Assembly (NCBI RefSeq): GCF_000720425.1
Contig: NZ_JOAJ01000001.1
Coordinates: 1,116,001 to 1,180,000 of the forward strand
DNA: 64,000 nucleotides
Origin: Nocardia rhamnosiphila NBRC 108938
GTDB lineage: Bacteria > Actinomycetota > Actinomycetes > Mycobacteriales > Mycobacteriaceae
Direction: 5' to 3'
This document shows positions 35,396 through 44,443 of this stretch, one piece after another. Each line of letters opens with the position of its first letter. The stretch's first letter is position 1. Below the pieces are notes generated by a model that saw only the letters and a program-made list of their open reading frames with translations, made no database searches and had not been told where the DNA came from. A program made the translations under genes and the position numbers.

Positions 35396-36637
35396 TCAGC
35401 GCAGACGTACGCCGAGCAGCGCGTCCACCGCCGTGGCGATATCCGCGCCCGCGGCCGGGTCGGCGCCACCGTACTCGAGCGCGTCGTGCGCCCAGGCGTC
35501 CAGGGCCGCGAGCGCGGCCGGTGTGTCCAGATCGTCGGCGAGATGGGTGCGCAGCCGGGCCACGGTATCGGCGGCCGGCGGCGCGGCGGCCACCGCGGCG
35601 GCCTGCCGCCAGTGCCGCAGCCGCGTATCGGCCTCGGTGAGTACGCTGTCGGTCCACATCCGGTCCGCGCGATAGTGGCCGGCGAACAGGCCCAGCCTGA
35701 TCACCGCCGGATCCACGCCCCGGGCCCGTAGTTTCGACACCAGCACCAGATTGCCCTTGGACTTGGACATCTTTTCCCCGTCCAGCCCGATCATGCCGGT
35801 GTGCACGTAATGGCGGGCGAAGCGACGGCCCGCGGCCAATGCCTCACCGTGGGCGGCGGAGTATTCGTGATGAGGGTAGATGAGATCGCTGCCGCCGCCC
35901 TGGATATCGAATTCGGTACCCAGCCGGTTCACCGCGATCGCCGCGCATTCGATATGCCAGCCGGGCCGCCCCGGCCCGAACGGCGACGGCCACGACGGTT
36001 CCCCCGGACGTTCGGCCCGCCACAGCAGGGCATCCAGTGGATCACGCTTGCCCGGCCGGTCCGGGTCACCGCCGCGTTCGGCGAACAGGCGTTCCATAGT
36101 GGCGCGGTCGTAGCCCGATTCGTACCCGAACTGCTCGGTGGCGTCGGTACGGAAATAGATATCCGGGTACCGGTCGTCCTCGACGGTGTAGGCGGCGCCG
36201 GAGGCCAGCAGTTTGCCGACCAGCTCGACGACCTCCTCCACCGATTCGATCGCGCCCACGTACTCCCGCGGTGGCAGCACCCGCAGCGCCGCCATGTCCT
36301 CGCGGAACAGTTCGATCTCGCCGGTGCCCAGGTCCCGCCAGTCCACCCCGTCGCGATTCGCCCGCTCGAACAGCGGATCGTCGACATCGGTGACGTTCTG
36401 TACGTAGTGCACCGCGCGGCCGGCGTCGCGCAGCACCCGGTTCACCAGATCGAAAGTCAGGTAGGTGGCGGCGTGACCGAGATGAGTGGCGTCGTACGGG
36501 GTGATCCCGCACACGTACATGGTGGCTGTCTTGCCCGGGGTCACCGGGCGAATACAGGAATCGGCGGTGTCGTGCAACCGCAACGGTGGCCCTGTTCCGG
36601 GGACCGCGGGGATCGGGGTGTCGGACCAGGACTGCAT
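35396..36637 (-). CDS. mshC: Cysteine:1D-myo-inosityl 2-amino-2-deoxy-alpha-D-glucopyranoside ligase MshC
   Basis: A 413-aa class I tRNA-synthetase-like ligase of mycothiol synthesis: HIGH-type signature (THLGH in [19 protein letters not shown]), zinc ligands including the Cys of YVCG and HIEC, and KMSKSKGN. Length matches known MshC. It adds cysteine to GlcN-Ins in the cytosol. The ATG at 36637 lies 7 nt after TACTCT on the minus strand, suggesting a leaderless or very short-leader transcript. It heads no obvious operon; SCO1664-like and DUF3090 genes lie upstream as in mycobacteria. Confidence 0.96.
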   Translation of the reverse strand: MQSWSDTPIPAVPGTGPPLRLHDTADSCIRPVTPGKTATMYVCGITPYDATHLGHAATYLTFDLVNRVLRDAGRAVHYVQNVTDVDDPLFERANRDGVDWRDLGTGEIELFREDMAALRVLPPREYVGAIESVEEVVELVGKLLASGAAYTVEDDRYPDIYFRTDATEQFGYESGYDRATMERLFAERGGDPDRPGKRDPLDALLWRAERPGEPSWPSPFGPGRPGWHIECAAIAVNRLGTEFDIQGGGSDLIYPHHEYSAAHGEALAAGRRFARHYVHTGMIGLDGEKMSKSKGNLVLVSKLRARGVDPAVIRLGLFAGHYRADRMWTDSVLTEADTRLRHWRQAAAVAAAPPAADTVARLRTHLADDLDTPAALAALDAWAHDALEYGGADPAAGADIATAVDALLGVRLR

Positions 36638-36802
36638 ACCTTCGAGAGTAGAGGTCTCCACCCGCCGCGCCCCGCCCACCCCGCCACCTGCGCCGCGACC
36701 ATGATCGCCGGTGGCCCGTGGACCTGCGCGAACGCGGCCGCCGGGAGAAGGCAACCGTTGGCTTCAGACAGAGCGAATCCGGCGCCGGCGCCGGTCACCG
36801 GG

Positions 36803-37609
36803 TCAGAAAGCGGGCCACGGAATAGGACGTGACGTCTCGGGGTAGGGCAGCACCGGTTCGTCGAGCAGGCGCTTCGCCCGGCGCAGCAGGGCATCGATCT
36901 CGGGGTCGGTGAGATGTTCGGCCAGGCGGTCGGCGAGCTCGCCGGGCAGGGTTTCGGTGAACGCGGCGATATCGGCGAGCAGATCCGCCGGTATCGGCTC
37001 CCCGGCCCATCCCCACAGCACCGTGCGCAGTTTGTTCTCCTGGTGCAGGCAGATCCCGTGGTCGACGCCGTACACCTCGCCGTCGGCCGATTCCAGGGCG
37101 TGCCCGCCTTTACGGTCGGCGTTGTTCAACAGCACATCCAGCACCGCCATCCGCCGCAACCGCGGATCGTCGGCATGCACCAGCGATACCTCGTCCCCGG
37201 CGCCGTCGTAGGCGCGCAGCACCTCCCGGAAACCGTCCGGTACCCGCTCCGGCGGACACAGATCGATCAGATCCAGCCGGGCGCTGTGCGGTTCCCGCGG
37301 TTCGCGGGTGGTGATCCAGCGCTGAACCATTCCCGGACCGTAGGGCCCGTCCCGTAACACCGTTTCCGGAATCACCGTCCAGCCCAGCGCACCGCAGATC
37401 AGATATGAGGCAACCTCGCGCCCGGCCAGGGTCCCGTCCGGGAAATCCCACAGCGGCTGCTCACCGCGGACCGGCTTGTACACCACCCGCAGATCGCCGT
37501 CACCGGTGGCGAGATCACAGACCAGGGTCACATTGCTGGCGACCCCCACCCGGCCCAGCACCGTCAGTTCACCCGCGCGCAGCGCGTCCACGGTGCCGGG
37601 CACGGTCAT
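36803..37609 (-). CDS. SCO1664 family protein (PI3/4-kinase-like fold)
   Basis: A 268-aa protein of the actinobacterial SCO1664 family: VVYKPVRGEQPLWDFP (nucleotide-lysine region), LDVLLNNADRKGGHAL and VYGVDHGICLHQ, which resemble the catalytic and metal loops of PI3/4-kinase-like enzymes. The start overlaps the DUF3090 stop as ATGA. The physiological substrate is unknown; the pairing with DUF3090 is conserved across actinobacteria. Confidence 0.92.
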   Translation of the reverse strand: MTVPGTVDALRAGELTVLGRVGVASNVTLVCDLATGDGDLRVVYKPVRGEQPLWDFPDGTLAGREVASYLICGALGWTVIPETVLRDGPYGPGMVQRWITTREPREPHSARLDLIDLCPPERVPDGFREVLRAYDGAGDEVSLVHADDPRLRRMAVLDVLLNNADRKGGHALESADGEVYGVDHGICLHQENKLRTVLWGWAGEPIPADLLADIAAFTETLPGELADRLAEHLTDPEIDALLRRAKRLLDEPVLPYPETSRPIPWPAF

Positions 37610-38190
37610 TCCTCCAGATCGTTCGCGCCGAACAGTTCACCGCGCTTGTACCCGTTGGTGCGCACACACATGTGCCCGCGCGCCGACAGCGGTTCGCCGC
37701 ACAGCGGGCACGGCGGCCGGCCGGCCGCGATCACCCGGGTGGACCGCAGCGCGAATTCGCGTGCCTGATCGGGGGTGAGGAACACCCGGACCGCGTCCGG
37801 GCCCTCGTCGGTATCGTCGAGGACCACCGATTCGTCCACCTCGGTCTCGGTGATCGCCAGCAATTCGACGACCACCGCACCCGCGTCGGCATCCCAGCCC
37901 AGCCCCATGGTGCCGACCCGGAACTCCGCATCGATCGGCGTGACCAGCGGCGCGTTGTCGTTGACCTGATCGGCCTGCGGCGGCACCTCGGCACCGAATC
38001 GCCGTGCCACCTCGTCGAGCAGCAGGCCCATCCGGTCGGCGAGAACCTTCACCTGCTGCTTCTCCAGCAGCACACTCACCACCCGGGGTTCCTCCACCGC
38101 CTGCAGGTAGAACGCGCGATCGCCCGGCTCACCGACAGTTCCGGCGACGAAACGTTCGGGGGTGCGGAAAACATGGATTGCTCGTGACAC
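37606..38190 (-). CDS. DUF3090 family protein
   Basis: A 194-aa protein (SRAIHVFRTPERFVAGTVGEPGDRAFYLQA at the N-terminus; CPLCGEPLSARGHMCVRTNGYKRGEL at the C-terminus, a possible zinc ribbon). The GTG at 38190 was preferred to a GTG two codons upstream because AGGAGG is 5 nt from it and would overlap the other. Coupled to the SCO1664-like gene by ATGA. Function unknown. Confidence 0.92.
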   Translation of the reverse strand: MSRAIHVFRTPERFVAGTVGEPGDRAFYLQAVEEPRVVSVLLEKQQVKVLADRMGLLLDEVARRFGAEVPPQADQVNDNAPLVTPIDAEFRVGTMGLGWDADAGAVVVELLAITETEVDESVVLDDTDEGPDAVRVFLTPDQAREFALRSTRVIAAGRPPCPLCGEPLSARGHMCVRTNGYKRGELFGANDLEE

Positions 38191-38313
38191 ATGCACCTCC
38201 TGATACGTGACCCTGTTCGGCTGCGGTACCCCGCTGCGCCGTATCCCGGCGCGGACGCCGATTCGCCCGATGCCGCCGAGAGGTGGCGCGTTCGCCGGTA
38301 TCGGGCATACCCA

Positions 38314-39015
38314 TTATCCGTCTTTCCTTCCTGCCCCGATCTCCCCACCGGGCACCGGTCCGGATGTGCCGGACTCGGCCTTCGGTGCGGGCGCCAGACC
38401 GGACAGGTCCGCACCGGTGTCGTTCATCCGCGTGACGAACGGCGCGGTGCGGGTGTAGCGGACAACGCTGAGCGAGGCGGGCTCGACCATGATCCGCTGG
38501 AATCCGTCGAGATGGATGCCGAGCGCGTCCGCGAGCACCGCCTTGATCACATCACCATGGGTACAGGCCACCCACAACTGGTCCCCCTCGTGCAGCTCGG
38601 CCAGGGCGCGATCGTGTTCGCGGATCGCGGACACCGCCCGCGCCTGCACCTGCGCCAGCCCCTCGCCGCCGGGGAAGACCGCCGCCGAAGCATGCCGCTG
38701 CACCACCTGCCACAGCGGCTCCTGCAGCAGGTCCTGGATCCGGCGACCGGTCCACTCGCCGTAATCGACCTCGGCGAGGCGGTCGTCGACCACCGGTTCC
38801 AGGCCGAGTTCGGCCGCCAGCGGCGATACGGTGCGCTGGCAGCGCAGCAGCGGCGAGGTCACGATCCGCGAAATCGGCAGGCCCGCGAGCCGGTCTGCGA
38901 CGGCCCGGGCCTGTTCGCCACCGCGGTCGGTGAGTTCCACACCGGGACTGCGGCCGGCGAGAGTGCCGCCGGTATTGGAGGTCGACACACCGTGTCGCAG
39001 CAGGATCACCGTCAT
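38314..39015 (-). CDS. MSMEG_4193-type phosphomutase (histidine phosphatase family)
   Basis: A 233-aa histidine phosphatase: the RHG motif LLRHGVSTSNT with catalytic His8, ISRIVTSPLLRC, acidic EVDYGEWTGR, and second catalytic His in VACTHGDVI. Named for its mycobacterial counterpart next to DUF3090; the true substrate is uncertain. Its ATG overlaps the stop of a 47-codon ORF (39012-39015). Confidence 0.92.
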   Translation of the reverse strand: MTVILLRHGVSTSNTGGTLAGRSPGVELTDRGGEQARAVADRLAGLPISRIVTSPLLRCQRTVSPLAAELGLEPVVDDRLAEVDYGEWTGRRIQDLLQEPLWQVVQRHASAAVFPGGEGLAQVQARAVSAIREHDRALAELHEGDQLWVACTHGDVIKAVLADALGIHLDGFQRIMVEPASLSVVRYTRTAPFVTRMNDTGADLSGLAPAPKAESGTSGPVPGGEIGAGRKDG

Positions 39016-39155
39016 GCGGCCAGCCTAATGGGCGCGGTCGGGCGGAGCTCATCGGCAAGTCCGCGCACAGCCGGAACACCTCCGGGGTCCGGCCCGGCCG
39101 CACCTGCGGCGAAACCGGAATCGGCCGCCGCGGCAGCGTCGTCTCTGTCGGTCAT
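39012..39155 (-). CDS. Small coupled ORF (47 aa) between uppP and the phosphomutase
   Basis: The 47-codon frame starts at an ATG overlapping the uppP stop (ATGA, 39152-39155) and ends at a TGA overlapping the phosphomutase ATG (ATGA, 39012-39015). Double overlap at exact ends is hard to explain by chance. The peptide ([20 protein letters not shown]...) is Ala/Gly-rich and probably disordered, with no known domain. It may mainly carry ribosomes from uppP to the phosphomutase gene. Confidence 0.6.
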   Translation of the reverse strand: MTDRDDAAAAADSGFAAGAAGPDPGGVPAVRGLADELRPTAPIRLAA

Positions 39156-40102
39156 GTGGCCGAAACGACCCCGCCCGCGAGCAGACCGATGAGTACGACG
39201 CCGAGCACGATCCGGTAGCCGACGAACCAGTAGAACGAATGCTTCGCCACGAACCGCAGCAGCCACGCCACCGACGCGTAACCCACCACGAACGACACCA
39301 GGGTCGCCACCAGCAGCTGGGCACCCGAGGCGTTGAGTCCCTCACCCGCGGGTTCGAAAGCATCGGGGAGACTGAACAGTCCGGACGCGGTGACCGCCGG
39401 GATCGCCAGCAGGAACGAGAACCGCACCGCCGCCTCCCGTTTCAAACCGAGGAACAGACCCGCGCTGGAGGTGGCACCCGACCGGGACACCCCAGGGATC
39501 AACGCCAGGCACTGCGCGATGCCCATCACCAGCCCGTCACGGGTGGTGAGTTGTTCCAGCGGCCGCTGTTTCGGGCCGAAGTGTTCGGCCGCCGCGATCA
39601 CCAGCGCGAAAACGATCAGCATGATCGCCACCAGCCACAGATTCCGGGCGCCGGTGCGGATCTGATCCTTGAAGACCAGCCCCAGCACACCGATCGGGAC
39701 GGTGGCGATGATCACATACCAGCCCATCCGGTAATCGAGTTCGCGCTGCGCCTCGGCCCCGGGGTCGTAACCGGCCGGACCGGTTCCGGTGACCACCGGA
39801 AGTTTCGTGGTGACCATCTCGCTGACCGGCACATTCTCCCGGGACCGCGCGGTCAGCTTCTCGAACACCGTGGCGCACCACACCCGCACGATCCGCCAGA
39901 TGTCCTTGGCGAAGAACAACAGCACCGCGGCCTCGGTACCGAGCTGGGTCACCGCGGTGAACGACGCGCCCGCGTCTTCCCCGAAGAACAACGAGGACAC
40001 GATCCGTAGATGACCCGACGACGACACCGGCAGGAACTCCGTCAGACCCTGCACCAACCCGAGCACCAACGCCTGCACCCAGGTCATCGACTCGCCAACC
40101 AC
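39152..40102 (-). CDS. uppP: Undecaprenyl-diphosphate phosphatase UppP (BacA)
   Basis: A 316-aa membrane enzyme that recycles the lipid carrier of peptidoglycan and arabinogalactan synthesis and gives bacitracin tolerance. Both signatures are present: [18 protein letters not shown] near the N-terminus and [11 protein letters not shown], plus about eight hydrophobic helices. GTG at 40102 lies 4 nt after AGGAGG; an ATG at 40087 is the alternative. Coupled downstream to the 47-codon ORF. Confidence 0.95.
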   Translation of the reverse strand: MVGESMTWVQALVLGLVQGLTEFLPVSSSGHLRIVSSLFFGEDAGASFTAVTQLGTEAAVLLFFAKDIWRIVRVWCATVFEKLTARSRENVPVSEMVTTKLPVVTGTGPAGYDPGAEAQRELDYRMGWYVIIATVPIGVLGLVFKDQIRTGARNLWLVAIMLIVFALVIAAAEHFGPKQRPLEQLTTRDGLVMGIAQCLALIPGVSRSGATSSAGLFLGLKREAAVRFSFLLAIPAVTASGLFSLPDAFEPAGEGLNASGAQLLVATLVSFVVGYASVAWLLRFVAKHSFYWFVGYRIVLGVVLIGLLAGGVVSAT

Positions 40103-40303
40103 ACATCCTCCTGTACAACGCCGAAAACCCGCTCCGCCTTCGGTCTTACGGCACCCCGGCCGCAGCCGGGCACGGCGACGACCGGCAGCGACCCTACAGT
40201 GCCCGCCCCGGCTCCCGCGCAGCGGCCGCCGCTGCGGCGGACACGCCGAGCGGACGGTTCGTCCCGGACCGCCACCGCGCGAACACGCTCTAGGCTGGGC
40301 GCC

Positions 40304-40345
40304 GTGAGGATTTGTCGAACCGTGCCGGACACGGAGACTCGGTGA
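40304..40345 (+). CDS. Possible 13-codon leaderless leader ORF before the aldo/keto reductase
   Basis: TAGGCT (40291-40296) is followed 7 nt later by a GTG that opens a 13-codon frame ([13 protein letters not shown]) whose TGA overlaps the reductase ATG as TGATG (40343-40347). The geometry fits a leaderless, translationally coupled leader peptide with one cysteine codon. A GGAG upstream of the reductase ATG means normal initiation is also possible. Confidence 0.35.
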   Translation: MRICRTVPDTETR

Positions 40346-41319
40346 TGGAACAGCGCACCGTCGGCCGCAGCGGGCTGCGGGTTTCCCGGATCGGGCTGGC
40401 CACCCATACCTGGGGCAGCCATACCGACCCCGATACCGCCGCCGCGCAACTGATCGCGTTCGCCGAATCCGGCGGCACTCTCGTCGACACCTCCCCCGCC
40501 TATGCCGGCGGGGCCGCGCAACGGATCCTCGCCGACCTCCTCGGCGATCTGGTGTCGCGCGACGAGCTCGTTCTGTGCGCCGGTGCGGGCCTGGTCCCGT
40601 ATTTCCCGTCGGTTCCCGCGGGCAGCGACCCGCCGCCGCCCGGGCAGGCGCGGATCACGGTCGACTGCTCGCGCCGCAGCCTGCTCCGGCAGCTGGACCG
40701 CACACTGCTGGAACTGGGCACCGACCACGTGGACCTCTGGCAGATCACCGCCTGGGATGCGAGCACCCCGCTCGACGAGATCGCCGCGACCCTGGAATAC
40801 GCGATCACCTCCGGGCGCACCCGCTACGCCGGTGTCCGCGGCTTCACCGCCTGGCAGCTGGCCAGCCTGGCCGCGGTCAGCCCGGTCACCGCAGTACAGA
40901 CCCCGTATTCGCTGCTCACCCGCGGCGCGGAGGACGATACGGCGCCGGCCGCCGCGCACCACGGCGCCGGACTGGTGGCCACCGCGCCGCTGGCGGGCGG
41001 CATCCTCACCGGGAAATACCGGGACGGCGTACCGGCGGACTCCCGCGCCGCCGACGAGGCGACCGCCGCCGAGATCCGCGGCCGCCTCGACGACGACCGC
41101 GCCACCGCCGTCGTCGACGCCCTGGTCACCGCCGCCGACGGACTGGCCACCTCCCCGCTGGCGGTCGCGCTGGCGTGGGTGCGGGACCGGCCCGGGGTCG
41201 CGAGCATGCTCGTCGGCGCCCGCGATATGGGTCAGCTCACCGGGGTCCTGGCCGCCGAAACGCTGGAACTGCCGCGAGCGATCGCCGCCGCCCTCGACGA
41301 TGTGAGCTCCACCCCGTAG
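40345..41319 (+). CDS. Aldo/keto reductase family oxidoreductase
   Basis: A 324-aa (alpha/beta)8 barrel NADPH reductase: [24 protein letters not shown] at the N-terminus, catalytic Asp/Tyr in [13 protein letters not shown], and Lys and His equivalents replaced or shifted (LVLCAGAG where a Lys is usual; VDLWQIT). The missing Lys motif means activity should be checked. From memory a similar reductase lies beside mshC/uppP in related genera. ATG at 40345. Confidence 0.85.
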   Translation: MEQRTVGRSGLRVSRIGLATHTWGSHTDPDTAAAQLIAFAESGGTLVDTSPAYAGGAAQRILADLLGDLVSRDELVLCAGAGLVPYFPSVPAGSDPPPPGQARITVDCSRRSLLRQLDRTLLELGTDHVDLWQITAWDASTPLDEIAATLEYAITSGRTRYAGVRGFTAWQLASLAAVSPVTAVQTPYSLLTRGAEDDTAPAAAHHGAGLVATAPLAGGILTGKYRDGVPADSRAADEATAAEIRGRLDDDRATAVVDALVTAADGLATSPLAVALAWVRDRPGVASMLVGARDMGQLTGVLAAETLELPRAIAAALDDVSSTP

Positions 41320-41351
41320 TGCGGGGGCGGGCGAGCACCGGCCACACCCGC

Positions 41352-41370
41352 ACGGATTAGCCTTGCCTTC
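41352..41370 (+). promoter_or_regulatory. Leaderless hmuT promoter with partial IdeR/DtxR-like box
   Basis: TAGCCT (41358-41363) lies 7 nt before the hmuT ATG at 41371, the geometry of a leaderless start. Read on the minus strand, 41352-41370 agrees with the TTAGGTTAGGCTAACCTAA IdeR consensus at about 11 of 19 positions, mainly AGG..AGGCTAA. Iron repression would suit a heme importer, but the match is partial. Confidence 0.4.
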
Positions 41371-42408
41371 ATGAGGTATCACCGGGTCCGCTCCGGACGG
41401 GCGCGCGCACTGCTGGCAGGACTCGCGGCGGGCCTGCTCGTACTCACCGCCGCCTGCGACAGCCCCGAACCCGCCGGCGCCGCCACCCAGCAGGGTCCGG
41501 CCACCGCGGTCCTCGACGACCTGGATCCGGTACCGATCACTCCGCCGCCCACGCCGGTTCTGCCGGCCACCGTCCGCTCCTTCGACGGCGCCGATGTCAC
41601 GGTCGCCGACGCGAGCCGGATCGTCGCCGCCGATCGGTACGGCACCCTCGCCCAGATCGTCTGGGCGCTGGGCCTGGGCGAGAACCTGGTCGGCCGCAGC
41701 ACCGCGGCGGCGTTCCCCGCCGTCGCGCACCTGCCGAACGTTACCGGCGGCAACGGCGCCCTGAATGTGGAATCGATCCTGGCATTGCGACCCAGTGTGT
41801 TCCTCACCGACACCACCAGCGCATCTCCGGCGGTCCGGGAACAGTTGCGCGCCACCGGGGTCACCGTCGTCTACTTCGACCCGGAACGCACCATGGAAGG
41901 GGTGGTCCCACAGATCGAGGCGGTCGCCGCCGCCCTCGGGGTGCCGCAGCGCGGTCAGGAGCTCGGCCGCCGTACCAGCGACGAGATCGCGGCCGCCTCC
42001 GCCGCCGTCCCCGCCCCGGATCCGCGGCTGCGCATCGCGTTCCTGTACCTGCGCTCCAGCGCCATCACCATGCTGGCCGGGCCCGGCTCCGGCGCCGACG
42101 CACTCATCGCCGCGCTCGATGCCGAGGACGCCGGGCAGCGGGCCGGGCTGACCGAACCGTTCACCGCCATCACCAGCGAAGCCATGATCGCGGCCGCTCC
42201 CGACGTGCTGCTGGTCATGACCGACGGAATGAAATCGATCGGCGGAGTCGACGGGATCTCCCGGATCCCCGGAATCGCGCAGACGCCGGCGGGCCGCAAC
42301 AAGCGGATCGTCGATATGTCCGACGCGGTGCTGTTGTCGTTCGGGCCCAATACCGGCCGTGTCATCTCCGCGCTGTCCGACGCCGTATACGGCCGGACCG
42401 GCGCATGA
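41371..42408 (+). CDS. hmuT: Heme ABC transporter substrate-binding lipoprotein HmuT-like
   Basis: A 345-aa lipoprotein: lipobox TAAC (Cys29), then a helical-backbone metal-receptor/BtuF-like fold (IVAADRYGTLAQIVWALGLGENLVGRST, NVESILALRPSVFLTDTTS, and the C-terminal VDMSDAVLLSFGPNTGRVI). It presents ligand to HmuUV encoded next. Heme is favoured over cobalamin or siderophore by resemblance of the whole operon to hmuTUV; not proven. Confidence 0.88.
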   Translation: MRYHRVRSGRARALLAGLAAGLLVLTAACDSPEPAGAATQQGPATAVLDDLDPVPITPPPTPVLPATVRSFDGADVTVADASRIVAADRYGTLAQIVWALGLGENLVGRSTAAAFPAVAHLPNVTGGNGALNVESILALRPSVFLTDTTSASPAVREQLRATGVTVVYFDPERTMEGVVPQIEAVAAALGVPQRGQELGRRTSDEIAAASAAVPAPDPRLRIAFLYLRSSAITMLAGPGSGADALIAALDAEDAGQRAGLTEPFTAITSEAMIAAAPDVLLVMTDGMKSIGGVDGISRIPGIAQTPAGRNKRIVDMSDAVLLSFGPNTGRVISALSDAVYGRTGA

Positions 42409-42478
42409 GCGGGGCGGGCCCGGAGGCGGCAGCGCAGCGTAACCACGGAGGACCCTCGGTCATGCCGTTGGATGCGGC

Positions 42479-43561
42479 ATGACCGTCGACCTGGAGAAAC
42501 CACCCGCACCCCTGAATACCGGTCACCCGCGCCGCCGCGCGGTCCTCGCCTTCACCGTCGCTGTCGTGGCGCTGGTTGTACTGGCCCTGGCCTCCGCCGC
42601 CATCGGGCAGGTCCCCACCACGCCCGCCGAGGTCGCCGGCAGCGTCGCGCACCGGATAGGCCTGGCCTGTGGCCCGCTGCCCGCCCACCCGGCCGGGGAG
42701 GTCACGCTGTGGGAGGTCCGGTTCCCACGCGTGGTCCTGGCGATCCTGGTCGGCGCTGCCCTGGCCACCGCCGGCGCGCTGCTCCAAGGTGTCTTCGCCA
42801 ATCCGCTCGCCGAACCCGGCGTCATCGGAGTGTCCTCGGGTGCCGCGGTGGGCGCCGGGACGGTGATCGTGTTCGGCGGGGCCTTCGTGGCCGCCTGGTC
42901 GGTCGCGGCGGCCGCATTCGCCGCCGGACTGATCACCACCGCCCTGGTGTACCTGCTGTCGCGAGCGAACGGTCGCACCGAAGTGGTGACACTGGTACTC
43001 ACCGGTGTCGCGATCAACGCGTTCGCCGGCGGGCTCATCGCGTTCCTGCTGTTCGTCGCCTCGCCCGCGGCACGCGACCAGATCGTGTTCTGGCAGCTCG
43101 GCAGCCTCAACGGCGCCACCTGGGATGCGGTCACGGTCGTCGCGATCCTGACCGCCGCCGGGATCGCCGCCGCGGTCCTCGTCGCGCCCCGACTGGACCT
43201 GCTCGCGCTCGGTGAATCCGCGGCCCGCCATCTCGGCGTCGACGTGGAACGGTTGCGACGCACGGTGATCGTGATCGTCGCCGTGCTGACCACCGCGGGG
43301 GTGGCCTTCACCGGCATCATCCTGTTCGTCGGCCTGATCGTGCCGCATGTGGTGCGGATGGTCGTCGGCCCCGGCCACCGGGCCCTGGTCCCGGTCAGCG
43401 CGGCCACCGGTGCGGTGGTGCTCCTGGCCGCCGATGTCGCCGCCCGCTCCCTGGTCGACAACGCCGACCTACCGCTGGGCATGCTCACCTCGCTCATCGG
43501 CGCCCCGTTCTTCTTCTGGCTGCTGCGCCGCACCCGGGCCCGGGCGGGAGGTTGGGCATGA
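42479..43561 (+). CDS. hmuU: FecCD-family ABC permease HmuU-like
   Basis: A 360-aa permease with ten predicted helices of the BtuC/FecCD family (RFPRVVLAILVGAALATAGALLQGVFANPLAEPGVIGVSSGAAVGA; LGESAARHLGVDVERLR; FVGLIVPHVVRMVVGPGHRALVP). ATG at 42479. Its TGA overlaps the ATPase start as ATGA. Confidence 0.92.
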   Translation: MTVDLEKPPAPLNTGHPRRRAVLAFTVAVVALVVLALASAAIGQVPTTPAEVAGSVAHRIGLACGPLPAHPAGEVTLWEVRFPRVVLAILVGAALATAGALLQGVFANPLAEPGVIGVSSGAAVGAGTVIVFGGAFVAAWSVAAAAFAAGLITTALVYLLSRANGRTEVVTLVLTGVAINAFAGGLIAFLLFVASPAARDQIVFWQLGSLNGATWDAVTVVAILTAAGIAAAVLVAPRLDLLALGESAARHLGVDVERLRRTVIVIVAVLTTAGVAFTGIILFVGLIVPHVVRMVVGPGHRALVPVSAATGAVVLLAADVAARSLVDNADLPLGMLTSLIGAPFFFWLLRRTRARAGGWA

Positions 43562-44439
43562 CCGCGGAAACCACCACACTGCGCGACGGGCTCACCGGTT
43601 TGCTGCGGCGCGGTCACGATCTGCCCGGCACCCCGGAACCGGGCCGCGTCACGCTGCGCGCCCGGGGAGTCACCCTGGACCGGCACGGGGGCGGCGGCGG
43701 GACACGGCGGGTACTCGACGACGTCGATTTCGAGGTCGCCGCCGGCGAGGTCGTGGCTTTGGTGGGGCCCAACGGCGCCGGAAAATCGACTCTGCTCGCG
43801 GTACTCGCGGGGGAACTGGACCCCGGCCGAGGCAGCGTCGAACTCGACGGCCATCCGCTCGACCGGTGGACACCCATCGATATGGCCCGCCGCCGCGCGG
43901 TACTGCCGCAGTCGCATACGGTGGGCTTCCCGTTCAGCGCCGCGGAGGTGGTCGCCATGGGGCGCGCACCCTGGCAGCGCACCCCGCACGCCGGCCGCGA
44001 CGACGAGGTGATCGCGGCCGCCATGGCCGCCACCGACAGCACTCACCTCGCCGGCCGGTCGTTCCCGAGCCTGTCCGGCGGGGAACGCGCGCGCGTCGCA
44101 CTGGCCCGGGTGCTGGCCCAGGACACCGCGACCCTGCTGCTGGACGAACCGACCGCCGCCCTGGACCTGGGGCATCAGGAAGCCGTGCTCGCCCTCGCCG
44201 CGGACCGCGCCGCGGCCGGTGCCGCGGTGGTGGTCGTCCTGCACGATCTGGCGTCCGCCGCCGCCTACGCCGACCGTGTCGCGGTACTGGACGACGGACG
44301 CGTCGCCGCCGCCGGGCCCCCGCGCGAGGTACTCACCGGTGAGTTGCTCAGCCGCGTCTACCGGTACCCGGTCGAGGTCCTCGACCACCCGGACACCGGT
44401 GCGCAACTGGTGCTGCCCGCCCGCCCCGCACGCGGCTGA
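43558..44439 (+). CDS. hmuV: Heme ABC transporter ATPase HmuV-like
   Basis: A 293-aa ATPase: Walker A GPNGAGKST, LPQSHTVGFPFSAAEVVAMGRAPW (typical of HmuV), signature LSGGERARVALARVLA, Walker B LLLDEPTAALD and VVLHDLASA. The ATG at 43558 overlaps the permease stop; an in-frame ATG two codons earlier is an alternative. It ends 4 bp from the stop of the convergent MMPL gene. Confidence 0.92.
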   Translation: MTAETTTLRDGLTGLLRRGHDLPGTPEPGRVTLRARGVTLDRHGGGGGTRRVLDDVDFEVAAGEVVALVGPNGAGKSTLLAVLAGELDPGRGSVELDGHPLDRWTPIDMARRRAVLPQSHTVGFPFSAAEVVAMGRAPWQRTPHAGRDDEVIAAAMAATDSTHLAGRSFPSLSGGERARVALARVLAQDTATLLLDEPTAALDLGHQEAVLALAADRAAAGAAVVVVLHDLASAAAYADRVAVLDDGRVAAAGPPREVLTGELLSRVYRYPVEVLDHPDTGAQLVLPARPARG

Positions 44440-44443
44440 GGCG

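Noticed and set aside
42523..44406. 627-aa minus-strand frame opposite hmuU and hmuV
   Set aside because: Low-complexity Thr/Arg/Ala product in the antisense of two conserved transporter genes.
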